Shown: positions 53,127 through 62,301 of the stretch, piece by piece
Numbering within the stretch: the first letter of the stretch is position 1
How the letters are laid out: the number at the start of each line of letters is the position of its first letter
Assembly: GCF_040545805.1 (NCBI RefSeq)
Contig: NZ_JBEPMO010000001.1
Coordinates: 310,001-374,000 of the forward strand
Direction of reading: 5' to 3'
DNA: 64,000 nucleotides
From: Moheibacter stercoris
GTDB taxonomy: Bacteria; Bacteroidota; Bacteroidia; Flavobacteriales; Weeksellaceae
Notes under the pieces: model-generated
Told to the model about the DNA's origin: nothing
The model's input: only the letters and a program-made list of their open reading frames with translations
Databases searched by the model: none
Position numbers and translations under genes: made by a program

Positions 53127-54608
53127 CTAGTGTTTTATGATTCTATGTGTTGATGTGTTTTGAGATTTCGTTAGAATTTTTAAGAAATATATCCCTTTTG
53201 GCAATTGAGAAATTTCAATTTGATTTTTTGAACTTTCGAACATTAATTTTCCCATAGAATCATAAACTTTCACAGATTGAATCGGTTCATCAGATTGAAT
53301 AAAAAGATAATCTTGTGCAGGATTGGGGTAAATTTTCACAGAAACTTCAGTGGGTTGAGATTCCAAATTGGATAAATTGTTATGGTAGAAAATAAAAACA
53401 GATCCAGCATCCATCAATTCATTTTCTTGGTTTTCGTCAAAATCATCTCTTGTTGCGCCAACTGCTAGAGTTTCGCCGAAAGCTTGAAAACTCCATCCAA
53501 ATGCATCTTCCTCCATAGATTCATTGGGTTGAATAAGTTCTGCCAAATTCCAAATTCCCTCAGAAGATTTCGTGTAGTGGTAAACTTTCCCAGCCTCTTG
53601 TCCAAAGAAATGGGGCGCTGAAATCCATAGATGATTTTCAGAGATTTGGGTCATCCAGCCATAAAAACTGTCTTCACTGGATGATTCTCCAACCAGTCTT
53701 TGCGTTTCTTCCCAGGTTTCTCCATTCTTTTGGAAAACGTACGCAGAAGCGTAGTCAGTTCCAGGATTTCCTTCTGCATAGGCACCCACAACAAATTGAT
53801 TTTCATGAATGTGAAGTGAATTCCCGAAATAACTATTGGTTTGAGGAGTGGAGGATTCGAGTTTTTGCTGAAACTCCCAAAAACCATTTGCGTTTTTTTC
53901 ATAAACATAAACTGCACCTTTTCCATTGTTTTCACCACTTGCACCGACAATTAAGGTGTTACCTGAAATGCTTACACCAATTCCGAAATTCGAATATTCA
54001 ATGGGTTCTGGTGCGGTAACTTTTTGAACTTCTGTCCAGTTTTCATTGATTTTTTGGAACACATATACCGCTCCTGCCCAATCGTTTGTTCCAGGCGCAC
54101 CGGCCACAAGGGTATTTCCGCTGATGTCTATGCATGTAGGGTTGGCTCCGAGCAAACTATCGTCGCTGTAGTCGGAAGCTACAAGTTTTGAATTGAATAC
54201 AAAACTTCCATCTGTTAGATCATACAAATAAATAGCACCGGCGCGAAGCGCATCTCCAATGTCTGCTCGACCTGAAGCAATAGCAAGGAAATTATCACCC
54301 ATTTTCATAGCGCCTCCAAATTCTGCCATTTCATGCCCATCTTCCGCTTGAATTTTCTGATGAAATTCCCAAGTTTCATTCTGGTTTTTCTGGTAAACAT
54401 AAACAGCTCCTGTGGCAATATTTTCTCGAGAAGCGCCAACTGCCAAATACTGAGAATTCATGGAAGTTGAGGTTCCAAATTCAGCTCGTTGTTCGCGATC
54501 GCCAACTAATTTTTGTTGGACTTCATATTGAGCCTTTGATTGGGTTGATAATGAGGTCAAAATGACTAGCATGAGCCCTATTGAATTCAATTGTAATTTT
54601 TTCATCAT
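53127..54608 (-). CDS. T9SS-exported protein with FG-GAP/integrin-like propeller
   Basis: The product is 493 residues; starts at 54608 or 54605 (two Met codons). The signal peptide ends near SKAQ. About seven propeller blades follow (residues ~30-410) with variants of FGTSTSMNSQYLAVGASREN and GAVYVYQKN, an FG-GAP-like layout. A type A sorting domain closes the protein (about 415-493, VKIYPNPAQDYLFIQSDEPI ... IIKH). It lies 47 bases downstream of the BNR-type T9SS gene and ends at a strong terminator, so the two form an operon. Propellers of this type often mediate binding. No protease or glycosidase motif was seen. Confidence 0.88.
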   Translation of the reverse strand: MMKKLQLNSIGLMLVILTSLSTQSKAQYEVQQKLVGDREQRAEFGTSTSMNSQYLAVGASRENIATGAVYVYQKNQNETWEFHQKIQAEDGHEMAEFGGAMKMGDNFLAIASGRADIGDALRAGAIYLYDLTDGSFVFNSKLVASDYSDDSLLGANPTCIDISGNTLVAGAPGTNDWAGAVYVFQKINENWTEVQKVTAPEPIEYSNFGIGVSISGNTLIVGASGENNGKGAVYVYEKNANGFWEFQQKLESSTPQTNSYFGNSLHIHENQFVVGAYAEGNPGTDYASAYVFQKNGETWEETQRLVGESSSEDSFYGWMTQISENHLWISAPHFFGQEAGKVYHYTKSSEGIWNLAELIQPNESMEEDAFGWSFQAFGETLAVGATRDDFDENQENELMDAGSVFIFYHNNLSNLESQPTEVSVKIYPNPAQDYLFIQSDEPIQSVKVYDSMGKLMFESSKNQIEISQLPKGIYFLKILTKSQNTSTHRIIKH

Positions 54609-54655
54609 AGTGTATGTATTTGAAGTTAAGTTGCTGCAATGGGAAAAGACTTTCG

Positions 54656-56986
54656 TTAGTTTTTAATGATCTTCTGGGTTTTCGTATCCCCATTTTGAAG
54701 ATGGATTTTTAGAAAATAAACGCCTTTTGGCAAATCTTCGACAGAAATTTTAGACGAATTTTCAGTGCGTATTTTCTGTCCAGTTTGAGAATAAATTTCT
54801 ACCGATTCAGTTTGAATTTTGCTTTCAATGTTGACAATTCCTTTGGTTGGATTAGGATATATTATTAAATTCTGACTTGGTAAAATTTCAGAATCGATTA
54901 GGTTTAAATTCAGAAGGTCTAAGGTTATTTTCAGAACTCCCAAATCCATGGTTCCCACAAAAATTCTTAGGTTATCCTCGTCCAAATAAAAATCAGTAGA
55001 TTTCATAATACTAGACAAATGAATAGGAGCATCGATTCCTAGCGAAAATACATTCCAAGTATTTCCCTGATCAGCTGAATACTTAATTTGAAAATTTTTC
55101 CCATCAGATTCAGACGTAATGGAAACTAGGATTTCGTCTTTTGCCAATGCATTTACAGTAAATTCATCGGTAAGTTGCTCCCAAGATAATCCCTGATCTG
55201 TTGAAAGAAAGATCCCTTTTGAAGTAGCGAGAACAAAACGGTTGGGTTCTGTTGTATTTTGAATTAGTCGGAAGATTTGATCGGTAGTTGCATCCAGAAT
55301 TTCTAAACCAACACTAGCGTTCAACCAAACTTGTCCATAATTTGTCGATTTAAAAACTTTGCTTCCTTGTGTAATCAGTATGTTTTGGGAATTGCTAGGA
55401 TCTACATGAATGGTATTGATTGTACCACTTTCTTGTGGTGTCGAAAGGATTTCGGTTTGAATTGAATTGAAATCATGTACATCCAATTTTATTAATTCTG
55501 TCATATTTCCCATCATACTAGAACTAGCATAAATGATATGAGAATTAGTTGGATCAACTGTCAATGAATTGATTTGATCCATATTCATTGGTTGATAAAT
55601 GGGAGTTTGGGTTATGCCATGATCATTGCTCATAGAAAGGGAAGCATTGGGAAAATAAATGAAAATCCTTCCTTCTGTTTTTTCATCAATGTTGAGCATT
55701 ACATTGGGAGAATAGGAATTAGAATTAATGGGTACAACGCCTACTGAATTTTCTTCCGAATTTTGAGCATTAAGATGAACAAATCCATTTTGAACTCCGA
55801 AGTATAAATGTTCCAAGCCATTGGTATAAAAATGATGCAGATTGCCAAATTCACGATGAAATGGATTCTTGATTCGTTCGAATTCCACTCCGCCATCAGA
55901 AGAAAATAACGGATAAAAACTGGAGTTCACAAAAACCTCTTGTTCGTTGAATGGATTAAACGAAAGATTTCGTCCATCATAATATCCTTCAATCGACATA
56001 TCGGTTTCAGGATGCGTGTATAAATTCCAAGTTAAACCTCCATCTTGGGATTTTGCTATTTCATTTTCTTCCAATACCATCATTAAGTCAGCATTGCTAG
56101 GGTGAAAGGCAATAACTCGAATGTTGTCGCTCATATAAGATGTCCAAGGAATGGAAACTAGATTCCAGGTTTCTCCGCCGTCTAGTGATTTATAAAGCCC
56201 TTGAGTATGATCGTTTCCATACCCAATCCCAGATCCAATCCAAATTTCTGATGGATTTTCTGGATGAAAGCTTATAGGCGAAAAACAGATTCCACTTAAT
56301 TTTTCGGTCCATGTTTGGCCTGCGTCTGTTGAAATTAACAATCCACCAGCAGATTCCGCATAACTAATCCCTCTTGCGATGAACAATTTTTCCGCATCAT
56401 CTGGGCTGATGGCTAGATTTTCTGGGAAATAATCGTTGTTATCGTTTGAATAATAAACTTCGGTCCAGTTTTGGCCACCATCTGTTGTATAATATACTTT
56501 TGAATAGTTGAAAAATTCAATTCGATATTCTTGAGCGATTAAGGCAACGTCTGGATTGCTTTCCCAAATTGCATAGGATTTAATGGATTCTCTATCTGCT
56601 CCTTCTTGATTAGGAACTTGAAATGTTTTGATTACTGATAAAGAGTGCAAGTTGAATATATGCACTCCATAATTGAGAGAAAATTCTCCAAAGGAATTGG
56701 GTGAATTTTTAGAAGAAAAGCTCAAGGAATTTTCCGTTTCTAAGAATTTTAAATTTTCCAATTGTCCTTCTGGATGAGCATATAAAACCTCCCAAGTTTC
56801 TCCATTGTCAGAAGATGTGAGAATATGATTTCCTTGAGTTAAAGCATAAAGTTTGTTTTCAAGGGTTGGATGATAAGTTATGTCGAGAATTCTGCCGTAT
56901 TCTTTGGAACCAAGGGTTTCAATTTGGCCAAACATCATGAAACTGGTGAAGAATACAAACGAAAGAAATCCAATTATTTTTTGCAT
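54656..56986 (-). CDS. T9SS-exported protein with Asp-box (BNR/sortilin-like) propeller
   Basis: The product is 776 residues with a signal peptide (MQKIIGFLSFVFFTSFMMFG). At least eight Asp-box motifs are visible (SSDNGETWEV, TTDGGQNWTE, STDAGQTWTE, SLDGGETWNL, SQDGGLTWNL, SSDGGVEFER, STDQGLSWEQ, SADQGNTWNV), spread over about 50-660, as in sortilin/VPS10-like or sialidase-type propellers. A type A sorting domain ends the protein (about 695-776, LIIYPNPTKG ... KIIKN). Asp-boxes are structural, so enzymatic activity is not implied. First gene of a two-gene T9SS unit. The 215-base gap upstream holds no clear promoter. Confidence 0.9.
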   Translation of the reverse strand: MQKIIGFLSFVFFTSFMMFGQIETLGSKEYGRILDITYHPTLENKLYALTQGNHILTSSDNGETWEVLYAHPEGQLENLKFLETENSLSFSSKNSPNSFGEFSLNYGVHIFNLHSLSVIKTFQVPNQEGADRESIKSYAIWESNPDVALIAQEYRIEFFNYSKVYYTTDGGQNWTEVYYSNDNNDYFPENLAISPDDAEKLFIARGISYAESAGGLLISTDAGQTWTEKLSGICFSPISFHPENPSEIWIGSGIGYGNDHTQGLYKSLDGGETWNLVSIPWTSYMSDNIRVIAFHPSNADLMMVLEENEIAKSQDGGLTWNLYTHPETDMSIEGYYDGRNLSFNPFNEQEVFVNSSFYPLFSSDGGVEFERIKNPFHREFGNLHHFYTNGLEHLYFGVQNGFVHLNAQNSEENSVGVVPINSNSYSPNVMLNIDEKTEGRIFIYFPNASLSMSNDHGITQTPIYQPMNMDQINSLTVDPTNSHIIYASSSMMGNMTELIKLDVHDFNSIQTEILSTPQESGTINTIHVDPSNSQNILITQGSKVFKSTNYGQVWLNASVGLEILDATTDQIFRLIQNTTEPNRFVLATSKGIFLSTDQGLSWEQLTDEFTVNALAKDEILVSITSESDGKNFQIKYSADQGNTWNVFSLGIDAPIHLSSIMKSTDFYLDEDNLRIFVGTMDLGVLKITLDLLNLNLIDSEILPSQNLIIYPNPTKGIVNIESKIQTESVEIYSQTGQKIRTENSSKISVEDLPKGVYFLKIHLQNGDTKTQKIIKN

Positions 56987-57201
56987 CAGAATTTTTTAAA
57001 TTATTGTTTGATGCAATTTCTATGGTTTTGAGAAAATTTTGTTCCTTGCTCTAGGGATTTAGCGTGACATCTTCTTAAGTGAGTGATTTGCAGCAATTTG
57101 AGCGAGTGGTTTTAGGTGGTATATTTGAGAGTTATAGTTAAAACAACATTGGATGCTTTGGATTTTACAAAAATGGATTCCTTAAAAATGAAATATTTCG
57201 T

Positions 57202-58443
57202 TTAAGAAGTAAAGATTTGTGTAACTGTATAAATAATCAAACCAACCAAACCGCCGACCAATGTTCCATTTATCCGTATAAATTGTAAATCTTTCCCAAC
57301 TTCCAATTCCAACTTGTCGCTTAATTCTTTCCCTTCCCAACTCGAAACAGTAGAACTAATTAGAGTTTCTACTTCATTTCGATTTCGAAGAATCATTCGA
57401 TACAAAAACAAACGAATCCATTTGTTGATTTTTAGACCTAATTCTTCATCGTTTTGTAGGTTTTCGGACAATTTTTGATTGTTTTTACGCAAATATTCGT
57501 GCAAAGTAGAATCAGGGTCATTCAAATTTTCGACTAACATTGTTTTGATGGATTGCCAAGCTTCATCGGTATAATGTCGAAGGTTTTCGGTTGAAATCAA
57601 TTCGTTTTTCAATTGGTCAAATTTCTCATTCCAATTCTCTTCAATCAATAAATCTTGAGCAAATTTCTCCAAATTTTCTGTCAGTTTTTTACGGACAAAA
57701 TGCTCTTTGTCAACTTCAATTTCTTCCAAAAACATCATCAAACCATCGGTCAATTCTTTGGAAATACGTTTTCCTGCTAGAAATGAGATAAACGGACGTT
57801 GTTCCGAAATACGCTCACGGATCATTTGTTGGCTTTCGTTCACATATTCTTTTAGTTGAGGTATTAAGTTTTCCAATAATTTGATGTGTTCTTCTTTTTC
57901 AATCAAATAATGAATTCCAGAAGATGTGAGTTGTTGGTAATCAATGGATTTTAAGATTTCTTCACTTTTGGAAACTAAGAATTTTTCTACTTCTTCATCA
58001 TTCAAATCTTTGACGATTTTTTGAATGAAATTTCCAATTTCCTCTTCTAAAATTTTTTGATTGTCAACCTTTTCTAACCAGTTAGAAACCCATTTTACAA
58101 CATCTAATTGTTCGATATACGGTCGAATATTGGAAGGATTCAAAAAGTTATCCTTGACAAATTTTCCTAAATTTTCACCCAAATCGTTTTTCTTACGTTC
58201 AATCAAATTGGTATGCGGAATAGGAATTCCCAAAGGATGACGAAACAAGGCTGTCACCGCAAACCAATCGGCCAGTGCGCCTACCATTCCTGCTTCTGCG
58301 AAAGCTTCAACATAACCCATCCAAGCTTGCGGATTTTGATGCTGAAAATACACCATCAATCCGTAAACCATCGCCATCAGGAAAAACAATCCTGTTGCAA
58401 TGGATTTATGTTTTCGTAATTGGATTTCTTTTTGGTTGGGCAT
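57202..58443 (-). CDS. DUF445 (YjiN-like) membrane protein
   Basis: This 413-residue protein has an N-terminal membrane segment (about 14-32), the DUF445 signature AGMVGALADWFAVTALFRHP (about residues 51-70) followed by GIPIPHTNLI, long amphipathic helices (about 85-380) and a C-terminal membrane segment (GTLVGGLVGLIIYTVTQIF). The family is widespread and of unknown function; both ends are expected in the inner membrane with the helical part on one side. It is separated from the next upstream gene by 80 bases. Identification is firm, role unknown. Confidence 0.92.
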   Translation of the reverse strand: MPNQKEIQLRKHKSIATGLFFLMAMVYGLMVYFQHQNPQAWMGYVEAFAEAGMVGALADWFAVTALFRHPLGIPIPHTNLIERKKNDLGENLGKFVKDNFLNPSNIRPYIEQLDVVKWVSNWLEKVDNQKILEEEIGNFIQKIVKDLNDEEVEKFLVSKSEEILKSIDYQQLTSSGIHYLIEKEEHIKLLENLIPQLKEYVNESQQMIRERISEQRPFISFLAGKRISKELTDGLMMFLEEIEVDKEHFVRKKLTENLEKFAQDLLIEENWNEKFDQLKNELISTENLRHYTDEAWQSIKTMLVENLNDPDSTLHEYLRKNNQKLSENLQNDEELGLKINKWIRLFLYRMILRNRNEVETLISSTVSSWEGKELSDKLELEVGKDLQFIRINGTLVGGLVGLIIYTVTQIFTS

Positions 58444-58523
58444 CTAATTAGGTTTCTAACAATAAAATTACGGATAAATTTTAGAATCCATTCGGCTTAA
58501 TTAGAACCTATAAAATTCTAATT

Positions 58524-59042
58524 TTATTTTTCTCTCAACCAATTCGATTTCTCAGATGGATATAATTTCACATCGTTTATCAATTCGAAATAAGGGGTAA
58601 CTTTTTGAATATGAACTGTATCGATTTTGCTTTCAGTCTTATTTTTGCAGTGAGATTCAAGAATTTGAATCTTTTCATTTGAATTTACTTCTGAACTGTA
58701 AATAACGTTTCCTTTCTTCAATTCTTCGTTCCAAAATCCACATTGGTATTGAAAATAACCATGATAAGCGATAAATGGAATCAACGCCAACACCAATCCG
58801 CCGACAAACAAAAGCAGGTTTCCCCATTGTTTGCGTTTGGATTTTATGCTTAAAATGAACAATCCATAAATGGAAGCTGCGGTTAAAAAGACTAATATTT
58901 GAGGGAAATAACTTGCAAATTTTCGATCTGTAAAGGTCAACGAAATTTGATCTCCATATAAGAAATAGACAGAAAACCATACGATTATGGCAATGCTTAG
59001 AACTTGAAGAAACCTTTTCGTAAACCGATAAAATTTGTTCAT
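58524..59042 (-). CDS. Small membrane protein of unknown function downstream of methylmalonyl-CoA mutase
   Basis: This 172-residue protein has three membrane segments (about residues 11-29, 46-65 and 73-93: LQVLSIAIIVWFSVYFLYG, FLTAASIYGLFIL, LLFVGGLVLALIPFIAY) and a polar C-terminal tail with two Cys. I recognise no family. Its ATG shares its A with the TAA of the mutase gene (TAATG), so it is translated from the same message. Functional connection to the mutase is not evident. An eight-base inverted repeat AATTAGAA/TTCTAATT (58499-58523) follows its stop but lacks a T run on the minus strand. Confidence 0.75.
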   Translation of the reverse strand: MNKFYRFTKRFLQVLSIAIIVWFSVYFLYGDQISLTFTDRKFASYFPQILVFLTAASIYGLFILSIKSKRKQWGNLLLFVGGLVLALIPFIAYHGYFQYQCGFWNEELKKGNVIYSSEVNSNEKIQILESHCKNKTESKIDTVHIQKVTPYFELINDVKLYPSEKSNWLREK

Positions 59043-61171
59043 TATCCGTTTTTCATTAATTCATTCAACACTTCAATTGCCGAGTCGGCTAAGTTGGTTC
59101 CAGGACCGAAAATGGCGTGGGCTCCGTGCGCATACAAGAAATCATAATCTTGACGAGGTATCACACCTCCGACTACGATGAACATATCTTCGCGTCCGTA
59201 TTTTTTCAATTCTTCTACAACCTCAGGAACCAAAGTTTTGTGTCCCGCTGCCAAGGAAGAAATACCTAAGATATGCACATCATTTTCTACGGCTTGCTTC
59301 GCAACTTCTGCAGGCGTTTGGAATAGTGGCGCGATGTCCACATCAAATCCCATATCGGCATAACTGGTCGCCACCACTTTTGCGCCTCGATCGTGACCAT
59401 CTTGGCCCATTTTGGCTACCATAATTCTCGGTCTTCGACCAAATTTCGTCGCAAATGTTTCGGCTAATTTTCTTGCTTCTGCAAATGAGGTATTGTTGTT
59501 TGCTTCCATAGCATAAACTCCTTGAATACTTTTGGTTTGGGCTTTGTGTCGTCCAAATACCGATTCCAATGCGAAAGAAATTTCGCCCAAAGTCGCTCTT
59601 CTTCTTGCTGCTTCGATTGAAAGCGCCAAAAGATTTCCGTTTCCAGATTGAGCTGCTTCGGTTAATTGTGCCAAAATCTCGTCAACTTTCGCTTGATCTC
59701 TTTCAGCTTTGATTTGGTTCAATCGATTGATTTGACTTAAACGAACCGCCGTATTATCGATTTCTAAAATTTCCAATTCTTCTTGATCCAATTTGGATTT
59801 GTACGAATTCACTCCAATAATCGCATCTTCTCCAATATCGATTTTGGCTTGTTTTTTCGCCGCCGCTTCTTCAATTCGCATCTTCGGGATTCCCGCTTCA
59901 ATCGCTTTGGTCATTCCACCCAATTCTTTCACTTCTTCAATGTATTCCCAAGCTTTGGTAATCATTTCTTGCGTCAAAGCTTCGACCATATAACTTCCGC
60001 CCATTGGGTCAGCAGTACGGCAGATTTGGGTTTCTTCTTGAATGATCAATTGGGTATTTCGAGCAATTCTCGCCGAAAAATCTGTGGGCAAAGCAATTGC
60101 TTCGTCCAAGGCATTGGTATGCAAAGATTGGGTTCCACCAAGTGCTGCTGCCATCGCTTCGATAGCGGTTCTCGTCACATTGTTGTACGGATCTTGTTCG
60201 GTTAAGCTCCAACCCGAAGTTTGACAATGCGTTCGCAACATCAAAGATTTAGATGATTTCGGATTGAATTCACGCATCATTTCGGCCCAAATTACACGAG
60301 CTGCACGCATTTTGGCAATTTCTTGGAAATAATTCATTCCAATTGCCCAGAAAAAGGATAATCTCGGAGCGAAATCATCAATGTTCAATCCCGCTGCCAA
60401 TCCCGTTTTTACATATTCATATCCGTCTGCCAAGGTATACGCCATTTCCAAAACAGGTGTTGCACCCGCTTCTTGCATATGGTATCCGGAAATCGAAATT
60501 GAATTGAATCGAGGAATGTTTTGAGACGTATATTCGAAAATATCGGCAATGATTTTCATTGATGGTGTTGGCGGATAGATATAGGTGTTTCGCACCATAA
60601 ATTCCTTCAAAATATCATTCTGAATGGTTCCACTCAATTGATTTTGAGCCACGCCTTGCTCTTCGGCAGCAACGATGTAGAAAGCCAAAATCGGCAAAAC
60701 CGCACCGTTCATCGTCATCGAAACCGAAATTTGATCCAATGGAATTTCATTGAACAAAATTTTCATATCCTCGACGGAATCAATGGCTACACCCGCTTTT
60801 CCAACATCACCCAAAACGCGTTCGTGGTCCGAATCGTATCCTCTATGCGTTGCCAAATCAAAAGCAACCGAAAGTCCTTTTTGACCTGCAGCTAAATTTC
60901 GTTTGTAAAAGGCATTGGACTCTTCTGCTGTGGAAAATCCAGCGTATTGACGGATGGTCCAAGGTTTGCGAACATACATCGTGGTATAAGGTCCGCGTTT
61001 AAAAGGAGCAATTCCCGGAAGGTTGTCCAAATTTTTTAAATTTTGGGTGTCTTCTTGTGAATATATGGATTTCACTTGAAGGCTGTCCAACTCAATCGAT
61101 TCGCTTTTACTGCTTACTGATGGCTCGTTGACCGTATATTTTAAATTCGAAAAATCTTTGCGTGAACTCAT
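59042..61171 (-). CDS. scpA: Methylmalonyl-CoA mutase large (catalytic) subunit
   Basis: This 709-residue enzyme shows the N-terminal TIM-barrel substrate part (TIRQYAGFSTAEESNAFYKR; GLSVAFDLATHRGYDSDH) and the C-terminal cobalamin-binding domain with the DxHxxG motif (GQDGHDRGAK), followed by DVDIAPLFQTPAEV. RTADPMGGSYMVE is also present. It converts succinyl-CoA and methylmalonyl-CoA using adenosylcobalamin, linking propionate and branched-chain metabolism to the TCA cycle. Large subunits normally pair with a shorter non-catalytic subunit encoded just upstream. Here the upstream neighbour is divergent era, so that partner must lie elsewhere or be absent. A possible -7 box TAATTTAG lies at 61199-61206 (minus). 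Confidence 0.95.
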   Translation of the reverse strand: MSSRKDFSNLKYTVNEPSVSSKSESIELDSLQVKSIYSQEDTQNLKNLDNLPGIAPFKRGPYTTMYVRKPWTIRQYAGFSTAEESNAFYKRNLAAGQKGLSVAFDLATHRGYDSDHERVLGDVGKAGVAIDSVEDMKILFNEIPLDQISVSMTMNGAVLPILAFYIVAAEEQGVAQNQLSGTIQNDILKEFMVRNTYIYPPTPSMKIIADIFEYTSQNIPRFNSISISGYHMQEAGATPVLEMAYTLADGYEYVKTGLAAGLNIDDFAPRLSFFWAIGMNYFQEIAKMRAARVIWAEMMREFNPKSSKSLMLRTHCQTSGWSLTEQDPYNNVTRTAIEAMAAALGGTQSLHTNALDEAIALPTDFSARIARNTQLIIQEETQICRTADPMGGSYMVEALTQEMITKAWEYIEEVKELGGMTKAIEAGIPKMRIEEAAAKKQAKIDIGEDAIIGVNSYKSKLDQEELEILEIDNTAVRLSQINRLNQIKAERDQAKVDEILAQLTEAAQSGNGNLLALSIEAARRRATLGEISFALESVFGRHKAQTKSIQGVYAMEANNNTSFAEARKLAETFATKFGRRPRIMVAKMGQDGHDRGAKVVATSYADMGFDVDIAPLFQTPAEVAKQAVENDVHILGISSLAAGHKTLVPEVVEELKKYGREDMFIVVGGVIPRQDYDFLYAHGAHAIFGPGTNLADSAIEVLNELMKNG

Positions 61172-61310
61172 TTTGATTGAAATGAAGTTTAATTTGCTAA
61201 ATTACGGTATTCCGATCAAACAAGGCGCTATTTCGTGGAAATCCCATCGAAAAATCATCAATATTTTAAGAAACCCACTGCTTATTGAGATTCTATAAAC
61301 CCCATTTATT

Positions 61311-61318
61311 TATCTTTG
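61311..61318 (+). promoter_or_regulatory. -7 box of era, giving a very short or leaderless mRNA
   Basis: TATCTTTG (exact TAnnTTTG) ends five bases before the era ATG (61323). With the usual spacing of about seven bases to the start of transcription, the mRNA would begin at or near the ATG. Confidence 0.55.
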
Positions 61319-61322
61319 CAAA

Positions 61323-62210
61323 ATGTCAGAAGAAAAGAAATTTAGATCGGGATTTGTGAACATCATTGGAAATCCAAATGTCGGAAAGTCAACTTTGTTG
61401 AATTTGTTGATGGACGAAAAATTGGTGATTGCCACTCACAAAGCTCAAACTACTCGTCACCGCATCAAAGGAATTTTGACGGGAGATGATTATCAGATTG
61501 TTTTTTCTGACACGCCCGGAATTTTGGAACCTGCCTATGAATTGCAGTCTAAAATGATGGATTATGTGAAGGAAGCTTTGGTCGATGCCGATATGATTTT
61601 GTATGTTGTGGAAGCAGGAGAGAAGGCACCTAAGAATCCGGAACTATTTGAAAAACTGAAGAAAACTTCGACGCCAATTATCATTTTGATCAACAAAATC
61701 GACAAAATGACGCAAGAAAAATTACTGGAAGCGGTGGATCATTGGCATTCGTTGATTCCCAATGCGGAGATTTTACCGATTTCAGCTTTGGAAAATGTCA
61801 ATGTCGATATGTTGAAGACCAAAATCATTCAATCTTTACCAGAAGGTCCGATGTATTTTCCGGAAGATCAATTGACCGATAAATCCGAACGATTCATTGT
61901 CAACGAAGTGATTCGAGAAAAGATTTTGTTGAATTACCAGAAAGAAATTCCCTATTCGGTTGAGGTTGTCACCCAAATTTTCAAGGAAGGAATTGAATTG
62001 ATCCAAATCGAAACCGATATTTACGTGGAACGCGATACACAGAAAGGAATTTTAATCGGCCATAAAGGCGAATCTTTAACCAAAGTTGGAAAAGAGGCGC
62101 GTGAAGATTTGGAAAAATTCTTTGACAAAAAAATCTTCTTGAAACTCTATGTAAAAGTCAAAAAAGACTGGCGTAAAAAGGATGGAGATTTACGAAGATT
62201 TGGGTATTAA
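61323..62210 (+). CDS. era: GTPase Era
   Basis: This 295-residue protein has G1 GNPNVGKST (about 16-24), an effector-region T in AQTTRHRIKG, G3 DTPG (about 64-67), G4 NKID (about 123-126) and G5 SALE, then a C-terminal KH domain (about 205-285) with GHKGESL for RNA contact. Era binds the 3' end of 16S rRNA and assists 30S assembly. It starts five bases after a -7 box, and ends convergently with the T9SS gene at 62302. Length and motif order are standard for the family. Confidence 0.96.
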   Translation: MSEEKKFRSGFVNIIGNPNVGKSTLLNLLMDEKLVIATHKAQTTRHRIKGILTGDDYQIVFSDTPGILEPAYELQSKMMDYVKEALVDADMILYVVEAGEKAPKNPELFEKLKKTSTPIIILINKIDKMTQEKLLEAVDHWHSLIPNAEILPISALENVNVDMLKTKIIQSLPEGPMYFPEDQLTDKSERFIVNEVIREKILLNYQKEIPYSVEVVTQIFKEGIELIQIETDIYVERDTQKGILIGHKGESLTKVGKEAREDLEKFFDKKIFLKLYVKVKKDWRKKDGDLRRFGY

Positions 62211-62259
62211 GATGAATGAAGTTCGAAATTCGTTTTTAGAAATTCGCAGAAATATAAAT

Positions 62260-62281
62260 CCCGCCAGATTATTCTGACGGG
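62260..62281. terminator. Hairpin between convergent era and T9SS gene
   Basis: CCCGCCAG (62260-62267), loop ATTATT, CTGACGGG (62274-62281). The mismatch is a G-U pair on the minus strand, where an AT-rich tail follows. It probably ends the minus-strand gene and may serve both. Confidence 0.6.
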
Positions 62282-62301
62282 ATCGATTTGAATTGGTCAA
62301 A

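Noticed and set aside
54656..56986. Asp-box protein as a sialidase
   Set aside because: Asp-boxes are structural in many propellers; no catalytic Arg triad or RIP-type motif was identified.
58499..58523. AATTAGAA/TTCTAATT hairpin after the 172-aa gene as a terminator
   Set aside because: The T run is on the plus strand, where no upstream gene ends; on the minus strand no T tail follows.
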